64,000 bases of DNA from Actinoplanes sichuanensis (GTDB lineage Bacteria; Actinomycetota; Actinomycetes; Mycobacteriales; Micromonosporaceae). The translations under genes were made by a program, and so were the position numbers. The stretch lies in the NCBI RefSeq assembly GCF_033097365.1, contig NZ_AP028461.1:8804001-8868000 (forward strand), given 5' to 3'. This document shows, in pieces, positions 28,466 to 37,718 of the stretch (position 1 is the stretch's first letter; each line of letters starts with the position of its first letter). The notes under the pieces are model-generated. The model made no database searches and was not told the origin of the DNA. It was given only the letters and a program-made list of their open reading frames with translations.

Positions 28466-29278
28466 TCAGGCGCGCAGGCGCCTGGTGGCGTCGGCCCGGG
28501 CCGCGTACTCGGCCTCGTCCGGGTAGCCGACCGCGACCAGCGTGAGCCCGTGCGCTGCGGCGACCATCACCTCACTCGACCGTTCGCGCATGGTGAGCAG
28601 CTTGGCCGGCCACTCCGGCTGCCGCCGGCCGTCCCCGACGGTCAGCATCGCTCCGACCAGGCTGCGGACCATGGCCTGGCAGAACGCGTCCGCCTGCACG
28701 GTCGCCACACAGACCCCGTCCGGGTCGCGCCGCCAGTCCAGCCGGTTGATCGCCCGGATCGTGGTCGCGTGCTCCTTGCGCTTGCAGAACGCGGCGAAGT
28801 CGTGTTCCCCGACCAGCCCGGCCGCGGCGACGTTGAGCCGGTCCAGGTCGAGCGGCCGCATCCAGCCCAGCGTGTCGTGTCGGCGCAGCGGCTCCGGTCC
28901 CCACTGTGCATCGGTGACGCGGTATTCGTACCGCCGGAAGGTCGCCGAGAATCGCGCGTCGAAGGTGTCCGGCACCGGCGTGATCGCCCGCACCCGGGCG
29001 TCCGCCGGCAGCACCGCGGCGAGCCGCCGCAGCAGCGAGCCGTCCAGCTCGGTCCAGCGTTCCACCGGCAGATCGACGTGGCAGACCTGTCCGGTGGCGT
29101 GCACCCCGGCGTCGGTTCGCCCGGCGACGGTCAGCCCGAGCGGCGTCTCGGCCCCGATCAACCGGGCGAAGGCCTCGATCAAGACCCCGGCGACGGTACG
29201 GCGACCCGGTTGAGCCGCCCAGCCGGAGAAGTCGGTGCCGTCATACGACACGTCCAGGCGCAGCCGAATGGTGTCCAT
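28466..29278 (-). CDS. truA: tRNA pseudouridine(38-40) synthase
   Basis: 270 residues. Makes pseudouridine at positions 38-40 of the tRNA anticodon arm. The catalytic Asp is Asp56 in VAGRTDAGVHATGQ. The N-terminus RLRLDVSYDGTDFSGW and the later FRRYEYRV and FCQAMVRSLVG are family signatures. It is the usual last gene after rpoA-rplQ. A perfect hairpin in the 78-base gap after rplQ may reduce read-through into it. Confidence 0.96.
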   Translation of the reverse strand: MDTIRLRLDVSYDGTDFSGWAAQPGRRTVAGVLIEAFARLIGAETPLGLTVAGRTDAGVHATGQVCHVDLPVERWTELDGSLLRRLAAVLPADARVRAITPVPDTFDARFSATFRRYEYRVTDAQWGPEPLRRHDTLGWMRPLDLDRLNVAAAGLVGEHDFAAFCKRKEHATTIRAINRLDWRRDPDGVCVATVQADAFCQAMVRSLVGAMLTVGDGRRQPEWPAKLLTMRERSSEVMVAAAHGLTLVAVGYPDEAEYAARADATRRLRA

Positions 29279-29296
29279 GCTCTCTCCAGATATGGC

Positions 29297-29330
29297 CGAG
29301 GCCCGGCACCCCGAAGGATGCCGGGCCTCG
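29297..29330 (-). terminator. Hairpin between rplQ and truA
   Basis: CGAGGCCCGGCA, ten bases, TGCCGGGCCTCG: 12 perfect pairs, no U tract. Probable partial terminator at the end of the rpoA operon. Confidence 0.65.
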
Positions 29331-29356
29331 CCCGTGGTGGATCCGATCCGTGTGGA

Positions 29357-29926
29357 TCAGGCCTTGTCGGTGTCTTCGCCCTCGGCCTTGTCGCCGGGCT
29401 TGTCACCGGAGGCGCTCACCGGAGCCTCGGCGTCCTGGTCGTCCTGGACGTCGTCGGCCTTGGCGGCGGCGACCGGGGTCTCGTCCTCGGGGGCGAGAGC
29501 CTCGACCTTGGCCTGCTGCGCGGCGGCCTTGCGGGCCTCCTTGGACGGGCCGGTGTTGGCCGCGACCTGCAGCTCCTCGACCAGCTCGATGACGGCCATC
29601 GGAGCGGCGTCACCCTTGCGCGGGCCGATCTTGGTGATCCGGGTGTACCCACCGGGGCGGTTGGAGTACCGCGGAGCGATCTGCTCGAACAGGGCGTACA
29701 CGACGTCCTTGTCCTTCACGGTGGCCAGCACCCGGCGACGGGCGTGCAGGTCGCCGCGCTTGGCCTTCGTGACGAGCTGCTCAGCCAGCGGACGCAGCCG
29801 CCTGGCCTTCGACTCGGTGGTCTTGATCTTCCCGTGCCGGAAGAGCTCAGTGGCCAGGTTGGCCAGGATGAGCTTCTCGTGGGCCGGGCTGCCGCCGAGG
29901 CGGGCACCCTTGGTGGGCGTGGGCAT
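29357..29926 (-). CDS. rplQ: 50S ribosomal protein L17
   Basis: 189 residues, longer than the E. coli protein. The L17 core starts [19 protein letters not shown] and continues to about residue 125, with [17 protein letters not shown] and [18 protein letters not shown]. An acidic, Ala-rich tail of about 60 residues follows and ends GEDTDKA. Such tails are frequent in actinobacterial L17. The gene lies 36 bases after rpoA. Confidence 0.96.
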   Translation of the reverse strand: MPTPTKGARLGGSPAHEKLILANLATELFRHGKIKTTESKARRLRPLAEQLVTKAKRGDLHARRRVLATVKDKDVVYALFEQIAPRYSNRPGGYTRITKIGPRKGDAAPMAVIELVEELQVAANTGPSKEARKAAAQQAKVEALAPEDETPVAAAKADDVQDDQDAEAPVSASGDKPGDKAEGEDTDKA

Positions 29927-29962
29927 TTCAATTGCTCCTTGAAATGGGGCGCAGCCGAGCTC

Positions 29963-30985
29963 TTAGAGCTGCTCGGTCTCGCGGTAGTCGTCGGTGTCGT
30001 AGTCCACGTCGCCGAACGAGTCGACCACGTGCGCGGGGTCGAAGGACGGCGCGCTGTCCTTCAGGCCCAGGCCCATCCCGGCGAGCTTCATCTTGACCTC
30101 GTCGATCGACTTCTGGCCGAAGTTCCGGATGTCCAGAAGGTCGGCCTCCGTACGCCCTATCAACTCGCCCACGCTGTTGATGCCCTCGCGCTTGAGGCAG
30201 TTGTACGACCGGACGGTGAGGTCCAGCTCCTCAATCGGCAGGGCCAGGTCGGCAGCGAGCTGCGCGTCCTGCGGCGACGGGCCGATGTCGATGCCCTCGG
30301 CGGTCTCGTCGAGCTCACGGCAGAGGCCGAAGAGTTCCACGAGGGTCGAGCCGGCCGAGGCCAGCGCGGTCCGGGGGGAGATCGACGCCTTCGACTCGAC
30401 GTCGATGATCAGGCGGTCGAAGTCGGTGCGCTGCTCGACACGGGTCGCCTCGACGCGGTAGGTGACCTTGAGCACCGGCGAGTAGATCGAGTCGACCGGG
30501 ATACGGCCGATCTCGGCGCCGGCGTTCTTGTTCTGCGCCGCGGTGACGTAGCCACGACCGCGCTCGACGGTCAGCTCCATGTCCAGCCGGCCCTTGCTGT
30601 TCAGGGTCGCCAGCTTCAGATCGGGGTTGTGCACGGACACACCGGCCGGGGGCTGGATGTCACCGGCGGTGACGTCGCCCGGGCCCTGCTTGCGCAGGTA
30701 CATGCTGACCGGCTCGTCGTGCTCGGAGCTGACGGTGAGCTCCTTGACGTTCATGACGAGCTCGACCACGTCCTCCTTGACACCGGGGATCGTGGTGAAC
30801 TCGTGCAGCACGCCGTCGATCTTGATGCTGGTGACCGCCGCGCCCGGGATGGACGACAGCAGGGTCCGCCGCAGAGAGTTACCGAGGGTGTAGCCGAAGC
30901 CCGGCTCCAGCGGTTCGATGGTGAACCGGGACCGGGTCTCGCTGAGCGACTCCTCCGAGAGGGTCGGCCGCTGGCTGATGAGCAC
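29963..30985 (-). CDS. rpoA: DNA-directed RNA polymerase subunit alpha
   Basis: 340 residues. The N-terminal domain (about 1-225) carries the assembly motif [20 protein letters not shown] and the RGRGYV segment. The C-terminal domain (about 245-310) contains [20 protein letters not shown], the UP-element and activator contact region. The tail is acidic. It dimerises and recruits beta and beta'. It lies 82 bases after rpsD with a perfect hairpin in the gap, so its level may be set separately from the S4 operon. Confidence 0.98.
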   Translation of the reverse strand: MLISQRPTLSEESLSETRSRFTIEPLEPGFGYTLGNSLRRTLLSSIPGAAVTSIKIDGVLHEFTTIPGVKEDVVELVMNVKELTVSSEHDEPVSMYLRKQGPGDVTAGDIQPPAGVSVHNPDLKLATLNSKGRLDMELTVERGRGYVTAAQNKNAGAEIGRIPVDSIYSPVLKVTYRVEATRVEQRTDFDRLIIDVESKASISPRTALASAGSTLVELFGLCRELDETAEGIDIGPSPQDAQLAADLALPIEELDLTVRSYNCLKREGINSVGELIGRTEADLLDIRNFGQKSIDEVKMKLAGMGLGLKDSAPSFDPAHVVDSFGDVDYDTDDYRETEQL

Positions 30986-31034
30986 GCTGTTCTTCTTTCT
31001 GTCAGGCCACCCGCTATTTGATGGCCGTCGGAGT

Positions 31035-31062
31035 CGCCCGGCGCCTTGGTAAGCGCCGGGCG
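31035..31062 (-). terminator. Intercistronic hairpin between rpsD and rpoA
   Basis: CGCCCGGCGC, eight bases, GCGCCGGGCG: 10 perfect GC-rich pairs six bases after the rpsD stop, without a U tract. Confidence 0.5.
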
Positions 31063-31067
31063 ATTCG

Positions 31068-31694
31068 TTACTTCGAGTAGAGCTCGACGATCAGCTGCTC
31101 CTGGACCTGCGTGTCGATGACAGCGCGGGCCGGGAGCGAGTGGATCAGGATCTTCATCTCGCTCGGGATCGGCTCCAGCCACGCCGGAACCGGCTTCGAG
31201 CCGGCCTGGGCCTGGGCGACGACGAAGGGCGTGAGCTCCTTCGACTTCTCCCGCAGCGTGACGATGTCCTTGTCCCGGACGCGGTACGACGGGATGTCGA
31301 CCTTGACGCCGTTCACCAGGAAGTGGCCGTGCTTGACCAGCTGGCGGGCGGCGTCACGGGACGCGGCGTAGCCGGCCCGGTAGACGACGTTGTCGAGACG
31401 CGACTCGAGGATCTGCAGCAGCACCTCACCGGTCTTGCCGGGCTTGGTGACAGCCTCCTCGTAGTAACCGCGGAACTGCTTCTCGAGCACGCCGTACACG
31501 CGACGGGCCTTCTGCTTCTCGCGGTGCTGGAGCAGGTACTCGGTCTCCTTGGTCCGACCACGGCCGTGCTGGCCGGGCGGGAAGGGACGCGACTCGAACG
31601 GGCACTTCGGCCCATCGCACTTGCTGCCCTTGAGGAACAGCTTCATCTTCTCGCGGCGGCAGCGCTTGCAGTCCGCACCTGTGTAACGAGCCAT
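31068..31694 (-). CDS. rpsD: 30S ribosomal protein S4 (zinc-binding form)
   Basis: 208 residues. The start [20 protein letters not shown] is the actinobacterial S4 N-terminus. Cys9, Cys12, a Cys near 26 and one near 31 ([10 protein letters not shown]) form a zinc site, so this is the C+ form. The S4 RNA-binding domain includes [20 protein letters not shown] and [14 protein letters not shown]. It nucleates 30S assembly and in E. coli represses its own operon. The frame is open far upstream over rpsK, but MARYTG is certain. Confidence 0.97.
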   Translation of the reverse strand: MARYTGADCKRCRREKMKLFLKGSKCDGPKCPFESRPFPPGQHGRGRTKETEYLLQHREKQKARRVYGVLEKQFRGYYEEAVTKPGKTGEVLLQILESRLDNVVYRAGYAASRDAARQLVKHGHFLVNGVKVDIPSYRVRDKDIVTLREKSKELTPFVVAQAQAGSKPVPAWLEPIPSEMKILIHSLPARAVIDTQVQEQLIVELYSK

Positions 31695-31707
31695 CTCTGT
31701 ATCCCCC

Positions 31708-32115
31708 TCAGACCCGGCGACGCTTCGGCGGGCGGCAACCGTTGTGCGGCTGCGGCGTGACGTCGGAGATCTGACCGACCTCGAGGCCGGCGGCCTGCAG
31801 CGAACGGATGGCGGTCTCCCGGCCGGAGCCCGGACCCTTGACGAAAACGTCGACCTTGCGCATGCCGTGCTCCATGGCACGACGGGCGGCCGCCTCGGCA
31901 GCGAGCTGCGCGGCGAAGGGGGTCGACTTGCGGGAGCCCTTGAAGCCCACCTGGCCGGAAGAGGCCCAGGAGATGACCGCACCGGTCGGGTCGGTGATCG
32001 ACACGATGGTGTTGTTGAAGGTGCTCTTGATGTGCGCCTGCCCGTGGGCGACGTTCTTGCGTTCCTTGCGCCGGACCTTCTTTACTGCGGCCCCAGCGCG
32101 TGCCTTCGGTGGCAT
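31708..32115 (-). CDS. rpsK: 30S ribosomal protein S11
   Basis: 135 residues. A basic N-terminus ([18 protein letters not shown]) leads into the core [29 protein letters not shown] and [33 protein letters not shown]. It forms part of the platform near the E site. It sits 17 bases after rpsM and 13 before rpsD. Confidence 0.97.
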   Translation of the reverse strand: MPPKARAGAAVKKVRRKERKNVAHGQAHIKSTFNNTIVSITDPTGAVISWASSGQVGFKGSRKSTPFAAQLAAEAAARRAMEHGMRKVDVFVKGPGSGRETAIRSLQAAGLEVGQISDVTPQPHNGCRPPKRRRV

Positions 32116-32132
32116 AAGTCAGTGCGCTCCTA

Positions 32133-32513
32133 TTACTTCCGACCGGGCTTCTTCTTACCGGCGACCGTCCGCTTCGGACCCTTACGGGTACGAGCGTTGG
32201 TCCGGGTCCGCTGACCACGCACGGGCAGGCCCTTGCGGTGGCGGATACCGGCGTAGCAACCGATCTCAACCTTGCGGCGGATGTCCGCAGCGACCTCGCG
32301 GCGCAGGTCGCCCTCAACCTTGAAGTTGGCCTCGATGTAGTCGCGGAGCTGAACCAGCTCCTCTTCCGTGAGGTCCTTGGCGCGCTTGTTCAGGTCAATC
32401 GCGGTAGCAGTCAGTGTCTCCACGGCACGGGTACGCCCGATGCCGTAGATGTAGGTGAGCGCGATCTCCAACCGCTTCTCGCGGGGGAGATCGACGCCGA
32501 CGAGACGAGCCAT
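32133..32513 (-). CDS. rpsM: 30S ribosomal protein S13
   Basis: 126 residues. It starts [20 protein letters not shown], has [10 protein letters not shown] and ends in a basic [19 protein letters not shown] tail. S13 contacts the 50S head bridge and the P-site tRNA. It follows rpmJ after 154 bases that contain two stable hairpins. Confidence 0.97.
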   Translation of the reverse strand: MARLVGVDLPREKRLEIALTYIYGIGRTRAVETLTATAIDLNKRAKDLTEEELVQLRDYIEANFKVEGDLRREVAADIRRKVEIGCYAGIRHRKGLPVRGQRTRTNARTRKGPKRTVAGKKKPGRK

Positions 32514-32563
32514 TACTGGCGGTACTCCTCGTTCGTGATCCCGGAGGTCTGTGCCCGACCCAT

Positions 32564-32600
32564 CCCGTCTGCAAAGACGGGCCCCGGCCTCCGACCGGGG
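32564..32600 (-). promoter_or_regulatory. Two adjacent hairpins in the rpmJ-rpsM gap
   Basis: CCCGTC-tgcaaa-GACGGG (32564-32581) abuts CCCCGG-cctccga-CCGGGG (32582-32600). They lie in a 154-base spacer inside the operon. A ribosomal-protein leader or processing site is possible; there is no U tract. Confidence 0.45.
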
Positions 32601-32667
32601 GTACAGCCGCGGTTACCCACGGCCGGGACGAGCTTGTTCAGTGGTGCGGATCCTTGCGGCGCGGGAC

Positions 32668-32784
32668 TCAGCCCTGGCGCTGCTTGTGGCGCGGGTCGGT
32701 CGAGCAGATGACCATGACCCGGCCGTGCCGCCGGATGACCCGGCAGTTGTTGCAGATCCGCTTGACGCTCGGCTTGACCTTCAC
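32668..32784 (-). CDS. rpmJ: 50S ribosomal protein L36 (zinc-binding form)
   Basis: 38 codons from a GTG start, too short for most gene finders. The protein starts [20 protein letters not shown] and ends DPRHKQRQG. It carries the C-x2-C ... C ... H zinc ribbon (ICNNC, VICS, PRHK). It is one residue longer than the usual 37 because of an extra residue in CSTDPRH. AAGG lies seven bases before the start. It stands between infA and rpsM, the standard order. Confidence 0.95.
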   Translation of the reverse strand: MKVKPSVKRICNNCRVIRRHGRVMVICSTDPRHKQRQG

Positions 32785-32835
32785 GGTTTGCCTTAACTCT
32801 CAGTCAGACGGGATTGGTGATTCCCCGCGACCCGC

Positions 32836-33057
32836 TTACTTGTAGCGGTAGACGATTCGCCCACGGGTCAGGTCGTACGGCGAAAGCTCGACGACGACCC
32901 TGTCCTCGGGAAGGATACGGATGTAGTGCTGACGCATCTTCCCGGAGATGTGTGCCAGGACCCTGTGACCATTGGCGAGCTCCACTCGGAACATGGCGTT
33001 CGGTAGAGGCTCGATCACTCGGCCTTCGATCTCGATGGCTCCGTCTTTCTTAGGCAT
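32836..33057 (-). CDS. infA: Translation initiation factor IF-1
   Basis: 73 residues, an OB-fold protein that binds the A site during initiation. It starts [20 protein letters not shown] and ends [13 protein letters not shown], all typical. It is the first gene of the infA-rpmJ-rpsM-rpsK-rpsD-rpoA-rplQ unit, with a strong promoter match about 150 bases upstream. Confidence 0.98.
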   Translation of the reverse strand: MPKKDGAIEIEGRVIEPLPNAMFRVELANGHRVLAHISGKMRQHYIRILPEDRVVVELSPYDLTRGRIVYRYK

Positions 33058-33205
33058 GTCCTCCGCTACCTGACATCGGGTTCTTAGGGCAGGCTTGCGC
33101 AACGTCACATCCGGGCCCACGATGGGGCCCGAACCAGCCGCGGCTCCCGCGTGTCCTCGAAGCGCTTGAGGACATGAAGGAGTGGACGCTACGCGCCAGC
33201 GAGCC

Positions 33206-33234
33206 AGTCTACGCGCCCGTAACAGCGACGCCAA
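33206..33234 (-). promoter_or_regulatory. infA promoter
   Basis: TTGGCG, 17 bases, TAGACT on the minus strand, about 150 bases before infA and downstream of the DUF1707 gene. A good match to the actinobacterial housekeeping consensus. Confidence 0.7.
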
Positions 33235-33296
33235 ACCGAGGGTTCCGTAACCCGCTGTCGGGCGTGTTCTGACCGGACAACTCGACCATATCCGTC

Positions 33297-33737
33297 TCAG
33301 TGGCCTCGATTGCCCCGGTCTCTGAAGTGCGCCACAAGTGCCCACACCACGGGGATCAGCACCCAGCCCGGCCAGAAGTAGTGCCACTCCCCCGAGCCGA
33401 GGCTGCTCATCGCCCAGACCACGACGCAGACCAGGAAGACCCCGAGCATCCCCGGAAACGCCGACCGGCCCGGCCGGCGGCGATTCTCCGGCTCCGGCGC
33501 TACGGCGTTGCGGTGCGGCTCCACCTGGGCCTTCTCCACCGGGACCGTGCCGGGAAGGTCGGCGAGCAGGCCCTCCAGGTCACCGTACGTCTTCGCCGCA
33601 TACGCCTTCTGGACCCGCTCGTCATACTCGCTCAGATCCAGCCGACCCTGGTCGAGCGCCTGTTTCAGCTGTTCGGCAACCGTTTCGCGGTCACCGTCGC
33701 CAGCCCGCATCCCCTCGTGCACCATGCGCATCAGCAT
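33297..33737 (-). CDS. DUF1707 / two-transmembrane protein
   Basis: 146 residues. Residues about 10-63 form DUF1707: [20 protein letters not shown], then [20 protein letters not shown] and LLADLP. Two membrane segments follow ([20 protein letters not shown] and [17 protein letters not shown]), then a short basic end. The N-terminal domain occurs in many actinobacterial membrane proteins and may bind DNA or partner proteins; its function is not established. Starts at M1, M4 or M10 cannot be told apart; none has a good SD. It lies 22 bases after map. Confidence 0.85.
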   Translation of the reverse strand: MLMRMVHEGMRAGDGDRETVAEQLKQALDQGRLDLSEYDERVQKAYAAKTYGDLEGLLADLPGTVPVEKAQVEPHRNAVAPEPENRRRPGRSAFPGMLGVFLVCVVVWAMSSLGSGEWHYFWPGWVLIPVVWALVAHFRDRGNRGH

Positions 33738-33759
33738 GGCAGGACGACACCATCGACGC

Positions 33760-34593
33760 CTATGGCTGACGAGCGGTGACCAGCTCGCCCAGACGGGCCC
33801 GTCCGCCGTCCGGTGCCGTGGTGACCCACACCCCGTCCGGCAGCAGCGCCATCGTGTGCTCGACGTGCGCCGCGAACGAGTTGTCCCGGGTCACCACCGT
33901 CCAGCCGTCCTCCAGCTCGACGGTCCGCGGCGAACCCATCGTGATCATCGGCTCGATGGCCAGGGCCAGGCCCGACTGGAGCTTGATGCCGCGACCCGGC
34001 TTCCCGTGGTTGAGGATGTGCGGGTCCTGGTGCATCTCGGTGCCGATGCCGTGGCCGCCGTAGCCGTCCACGATCCCGTACCGCCCGGCCTTGCGGATCG
34101 ACCGCTCGATGTTGAACGAGATGTCGGTCTGCTTGCCCCGGCCGTTGAGGATGCCCCGGGCCGCCGCCGCGATCCCGGCCCACATCGCGTCCTCGGCGAC
34201 CTCGGCCATCCTCAGCAGCGCCGGGTCGGTCTCGCCCACGCCGACGGTGATCGCCGAGTCGCCGTGCCAGCCGTCCAGGATCGCGCCACAGTCCAGCGAG
34301 ATCAGGTCACCCTCACGCAGCACCTGGGTGGCGCTCGGGATGCCGTGCACGACCTGCTCGTTCACCGAAGCGCAGATCGACGCCGGGAAGCCGTGATAGC
34401 CCTTGAAGGACGGCACCGCACCCGCGTCACGGATCACCTTCTCAGCGATCGCGTCCAGGTCCGCAGTGGAGACGCCGGGGGCGATCGCCGCGCGCATCGC
34501 GTCCAGCGCCGCCGCGACGACCAGGCCGGCCGCCCGCATCAACTCGATCTGCTCGGGAGTCTTCAGCTGGATGTTCAGCTCTTGGCGGCGCAT
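33760..34593 (-). CDS. map: Methionine aminopeptidase, type I
   Basis: 277 residues. Removes the N-terminal Met of new proteins. The five metal ligands are visible: two Asp in LDCGAILDGWHGDSA, His in YGGHGIGTEMHQ, Glu in LAIEPMIT and Glu in HVEHTMA. The substrate-gate His lies in FKGYHGFPASIC. It starts MRRQELNIQLKTPEQI. It follows adk after an 89-base spacer with a strong hairpin, so it may have its own promoter. Confidence 0.97.
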   Translation of the reverse strand: MRRQELNIQLKTPEQIELMRAAGLVVAAALDAMRAAIAPGVSTADLDAIAEKVIRDAGAVPSFKGYHGFPASICASVNEQVVHGIPSATQVLREGDLISLDCGAILDGWHGDSAITVGVGETDPALLRMAEVAEDAMWAGIAAAARGILNGRGKQTDISFNIERSIRKAGRYGIVDGYGGHGIGTEMHQDPHILNHGKPGRGIKLQSGLALAIEPMITMGSPRTVELEDGWTVVTRDNSFAAHVEHTMALLPDGVWVTTAPDGGRARLGELVTARQP

Positions 34594-34628
34594 GGCGGTG
34601 AGCCTAACTCTCTGGGTCTCAAATATGC

Positions 34629-34657
34629 CGCCGCCCCGGGATGCACCCGGGGCGGCG
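34629..34657 (-). terminator. Hairpin terminator between adk and map
   Basis: CGCCGCCCCGGG, five bases, CCCGGGGCGGCG: 12 perfect pairs, followed on the minus strand by GCATATTTGAG, a short U-rich run. Confidence 0.7.
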
Positions 34658-34682
34658 TCGGTCCGACTATTGGGGGGCGGAA

Positions 34683-35336
34683 TCAGCCGCCGTACGACCG
34701 TAGGGCGTCGATCGCGCGGACGGTGACGTCCTCGACCGGCCCGGTGGCGTCGATGCCCACCAGCTTGCCCTGAGCGCCGTAGAAGTCGACCAGGGGCGCC
34801 GTCTTGTCCGCGTACTCGACGAGGCGGTTACCGATGGTCTCGGCCTTGTCGTCGTCACGCTGGAACAGCTCGCTGCCACAGCGGTCGCAGATGTTCTCCT
34901 TGCTCGTCGGGTCGAACTCGACGTGCCAGATCTTTCCGCAACCACGACAGGTCCGGCGGCCGGACAGCCGACGGATGACCTCGTCGTCGTCGACCACGAG
35001 CTCCATCACCAGGTCCAGCGCGGTGCCCAGGTCGGCCAGCAGCTTGTCCAGCGCCGACGCCTGCGGCACGGTCCGTGGGAAGCCGTCCAGCAGGAAGCCG
35101 TCGCCGGCGTCCGGCTCGGCGAGCCGATCCCGGACCATGTTGATGGTGACCTCGTCCGGGACCAGCTGCCCGGCGTCCATGTAGCGCTTGGCCTCGACGC
35201 CCAGCGGCGTCCCCTGCGACACGTTCGCCCGGAAGATGTCCCCGGTCGAGATCTTCGGTACGGCGAGATGGGCGGCGATGAACTCAGCCTGGGTCCCCTT
35301 GCCGGCCCCCGGAGGGCCCACCAGTACCAGCCGCAC
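34683..35336 (-). CDS. adk: Adenylate kinase (zinc-LID form)
   Basis: 217 residues. ATP + AMP to 2 ADP. The P-loop is [18 protein letters not shown]-binding residues lie in [12 protein letters not shown] and [13 protein letters not shown]. The LID domain carries four Cys ([12 protein letters not shown] and ENICDRCG), a structural zinc site of Gram-positive enzymes. It follows secY after 74 bases, the conserved secY-adk-map order. Confidence 0.97.
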   Translation of the reverse strand: MRLVLVGPPGAGKGTQAEFIAAHLAVPKISTGDIFRANVSQGTPLGVEAKRYMDAGQLVPDEVTINMVRDRLAEPDAGDGFLLDGFPRTVPQASALDKLLADLGTALDLVMELVVDDDEVIRRLSGRRTCRGCGKIWHVEFDPTSKENICDRCGSELFQRDDDKAETIGNRLVEYADKTAPLVDFYGAQGKLVGIDATGPVEDVTVRAIDALRSYGG

Positions 35337-35410
35337 CTACATCGCCTCGCTTCGGTCAGGAAGAACCACGCCCACCGTAGACGCCAGAGCCCCCCGGCCC
35401 TGCGTACCCA

Positions 35411-36751
35411 CTACCGGAGGAACCCTTCGTAGTTCCGCTGCATGAGTTGGCTCTCGATCTGCTTGACCGTCTCCAGACCCACACCCACCATGATCAGCAC
35501 TGCGGTACCACCGAACGGGAAGTTCTGGTACTGCGACTGATTCAGCCAGATGAAGAAGAAGTTCGGCAGAACCGAGATCAAGCCAAGGTACAGGGCGCCC
35601 GGCAGGGTGATCCGGCTGAGGATGAAGTCCAGGTAGTCGGCGGTCGGCTTGCCCGGGCGGATACCCGGCACGAACCCACCGTACTTCTTCATGTTCTCCG
35701 CGACCTCGGTCGGGTTGAACGTGATCGACACGTAGAAGTACGTGAAGAAGATGATCAGCAGGAACATCACGCCGATGTACAGCGGGCTGACCGGGTCGGC
35801 CAGGTGGTTCTGGATCCAGACCTGGTACGGCTTGTAGTTGTTCTTGTCGAAGAACTGCAAGTACAGCTGCGGCAGGTAGAGCAGCGACGACGCGAAGATG
35901 ACCGGGACGACACCCGCCTGGTTGACCTTCAGCGGGATGTAGGTGGAGGTGCCGCCGTACATCCGCCGGCCGATCATGCGCTTCGCGTACTGGACCGGGA
36001 TCCGGCGCTGCGCCTGCTCGATGAAGACCACCAGCGCGATGATGACCACGACCAGGCCGATCACCAGCATGAACTTGCCGGTGCTGGTCGACTCCTTGAT
36101 GCTCCAGCCCTCACCGGGCAGGCGAGCCGCGATCGAGGTGAAGATCAGGACGGACATGCCGTTGCCGACGCCCCGGTCGGTGATGAGCTCGCCGAGCCAC
36201 ATGACCATGCCGGTACCGGCGGTCATCGTCATCACGAGGATGCTCAGCGTGAGCCACATCGGGATGCCGGTGCCCTCGGGGATGATCTGGTAGGTCGGGT
36301 CGTCCTGGTCGCACAGACCGTTGAACAGCTGACCGGTCCGGGCGAGCGCCACGAACGCCGAGGCCTGCAGAACGGCCAGACCGAGCGTCAGGTAGCGGGT
36401 GTACTGCGTGATCTTCGCCTGGCCGCTCTGACCCTCCTTGCGGAGCTGCTCCAGACGCGGGATGACCACGGTCAGCAGCTGCAGGATGATCGACGCGGTG
36501 ATGTAGGGCATGATGCCCAGCGCGAAGACGGACAGCTGCAACAGCGCGCCGCCGGAGAACAGGTTCAGGAGATTCAGGATGCCGCTCGTGTCGGACTTGG
36601 CGACTTCGAGGCAAGCCCGGACGTTGGCGTAGGACACACCGGGGCTGGGCAATGTGGCACCGAGACGGTAGATCCCAACGATCGCTACCGTAAAGAGCAG
36701 CTTCTTCCGCAGGTCAGGCGTCCGAAGCGCACTCGTGAAGGCGGACAACAA
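35411..36751 (-). CDS. secY: Preprotein translocase subunit SecY
   Basis: 446 residues, ten membrane segments, the protein-conducting channel. Signature regions include LRKKLLFTVAIVGIYRLGA, TPLPS-like ATLPSPGVSY, LNLFSGGALLQLSVFALGI (plug region) and the cytoplasmic loop GFVPGIRPGKPTADYLD. I place the start at TTG 36751 (read M-LSAFTSALRTPDL). AGGAGG lies five bases upstream of it, and the family starts MLSAF. The in-frame ATG at 36766 would put the SD inside the gene. It lies far (967 bases) from rplO. Confidence 0.95.
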   Translation of the reverse strand: MLSAFTSALRTPDLRKKLLFTVAIVGIYRLGATLPSPGVSYANVRACLEVAKSDTSGILNLLNLFSGGALLQLSVFALGIMPYITASIILQLLTVVIPRLEQLRKEGQSGQAKITQYTRYLTLGLAVLQASAFVALARTGQLFNGLCDQDDPTYQIIPEGTGIPMWLTLSILVMTMTAGTGMVMWLGELITDRGVGNGMSVLIFTSIAARLPGEGWSIKESTSTGKFMLVIGLVVVIIALVVFIEQAQRRIPVQYAKRMIGRRMYGGTSTYIPLKVNQAGVVPVIFASSLLYLPQLYLQFFDKNNYKPYQVWIQNHLADPVSPLYIGVMFLLIIFFTYFYVSITFNPTEVAENMKKYGGFVPGIRPGKPTADYLDFILSRITLPGALYLGLISVLPNFFFIWLNQSQYQNFPFGGTAVLIMVGVGLETVKQIESQLMQRNYEGFLR

Positions 36752-36850
36752 CTGATCCTCCTGCATGCTTGCCGAGTCAGACCGCGGCGGCCCCGCGCCC
36801 AGAACAAGGGCACCAAATACCGGACAGCCAGATTTGGCCGCCAGCCGAGC

Positions 36851-36859
36851 ACTGTATCA
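36851..36859 (-). promoter_or_regulatory. Candidate secY promoter (extended -10)
   Basis: TGA-TACAGT on the minus strand, about 95 bases before the TTG start. It has the TGN extension and a good -10 but no clear -35. Confidence 0.45.
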
Positions 36860-37154
36860 GCCGCCGGAGTTGCGCCGCCCCCCAGGACACTGCCATCGCT
36901 AGATTCAGTTGACCAGACGCTACGCGGATGAGGCATCGACGAGCACCGTCACGCGACGATCGGTACCGGTGCGCGGGCTCCCGACATAGCTTAAGCCGAC
37001 CGGTCCAGCCCCGGGGCGGCCGAGCGAAGGCCCAGCCAAGCACGGGTGTGTACGACGTCGACAGCGCCTGAGAATAGCCCGCCGAGCAACCGGGATCGCC
37101 GGCCGGGCACCGCTCCCGCCGAGCCGAAGACGTCGTCCCAGGTCCTTTTAGTTA

Positions 37155-37172
37155 CGAATGTAATGACATTCG
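37155..37172. promoter_or_regulatory. Perfect palindrome in AT-rich patch (operator candidate)
   Basis: CGAATGT-aatg-ACATTCG, seven perfect pairs, in a locally AT-rich stretch (37147-37183) that stands out from the surrounding GC-rich DNA. No gene start is close enough to name its target. Confidence 0.4.
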
Positions 37173-37641
37173 ATATCTTAAGTCTGTTGGCGGCCTAGCC
37201 GCACGCGACCGCCGACCATACCGAGCACGGGCACATCGAACGCGATACGTGGGGCACCCACGCTCTCGTGACGCGGGTCCACCGCGCCGCCGAAACTCGT
37301 GAACGACTGCGCGGGCCAGCCGAGTTCGCCATTCCCGAAAGCAGCGCGGCGCCCCGGCCGGGGCTGGGATCGATCGCCGCACCGACGTCTGATCGAATTG
37401 CGTGTCAACAAGCCGACAGCGCCCGATCGGTGACTTTTCCGGAACCCTGATCCGAACCGTTTTTCCACAGCTCAGGGGCATCCACTGACGGTCTTTCCAG
37501 AGCCGGCACAGCACCGTTCACGAGGCTCTTCATCAGCCCTTAGACCCGACCTGAATAGGCTGAAGAATACGCCTGGGAGCGGCTGACGGGGGCGAGCAGA
37601 ATGCACTTCCGAAAGCGCAAAGAAAAGGATGAGCCGCAACA

Positions 37642-37678
37642 AAGAATGCCCGCAGGACAATGTCCTGCGGGCATTCTT
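37642..37678 (-). terminator. Strong terminator after rplO
   Basis: AAGAATGCCCGCAGGACA, one base, TGTCCTGCGGGCATTCTT: an 18-base perfect inverted repeat ending in TTCTTTGTTG on the minus strand. It ends the S10/spc transcript. Confidence 0.85.
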
Positions 37679-37718
37679 CAGCGCGTGTCAACCACCAGGT
37701 GGCCGCACAGCGACCGAC

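Larger units (their letters stand above)
36752..37718. other. Large gap between rplO and secY
   Basis: 967 bases in the middle of the ribosomal cluster. From high to low coordinate it holds the rplO terminator, about 450 bases without a convincing gene, an AT-rich patch with a perfect palindrome, and the secY promoter and leader. Frames of 60 to 120 codons exist on both strands between 37150 and 37660, but none shows a domain or an SD. Eroded gene remnants are possible. Confidence 0.5.

Noticed and set aside
37150..37660. Small frames on both strands in the rplO-secY gap
   Set aside because: 60 to 120 codons, no SD, no recognisable motif, and several overlap each other. Not called as genes.
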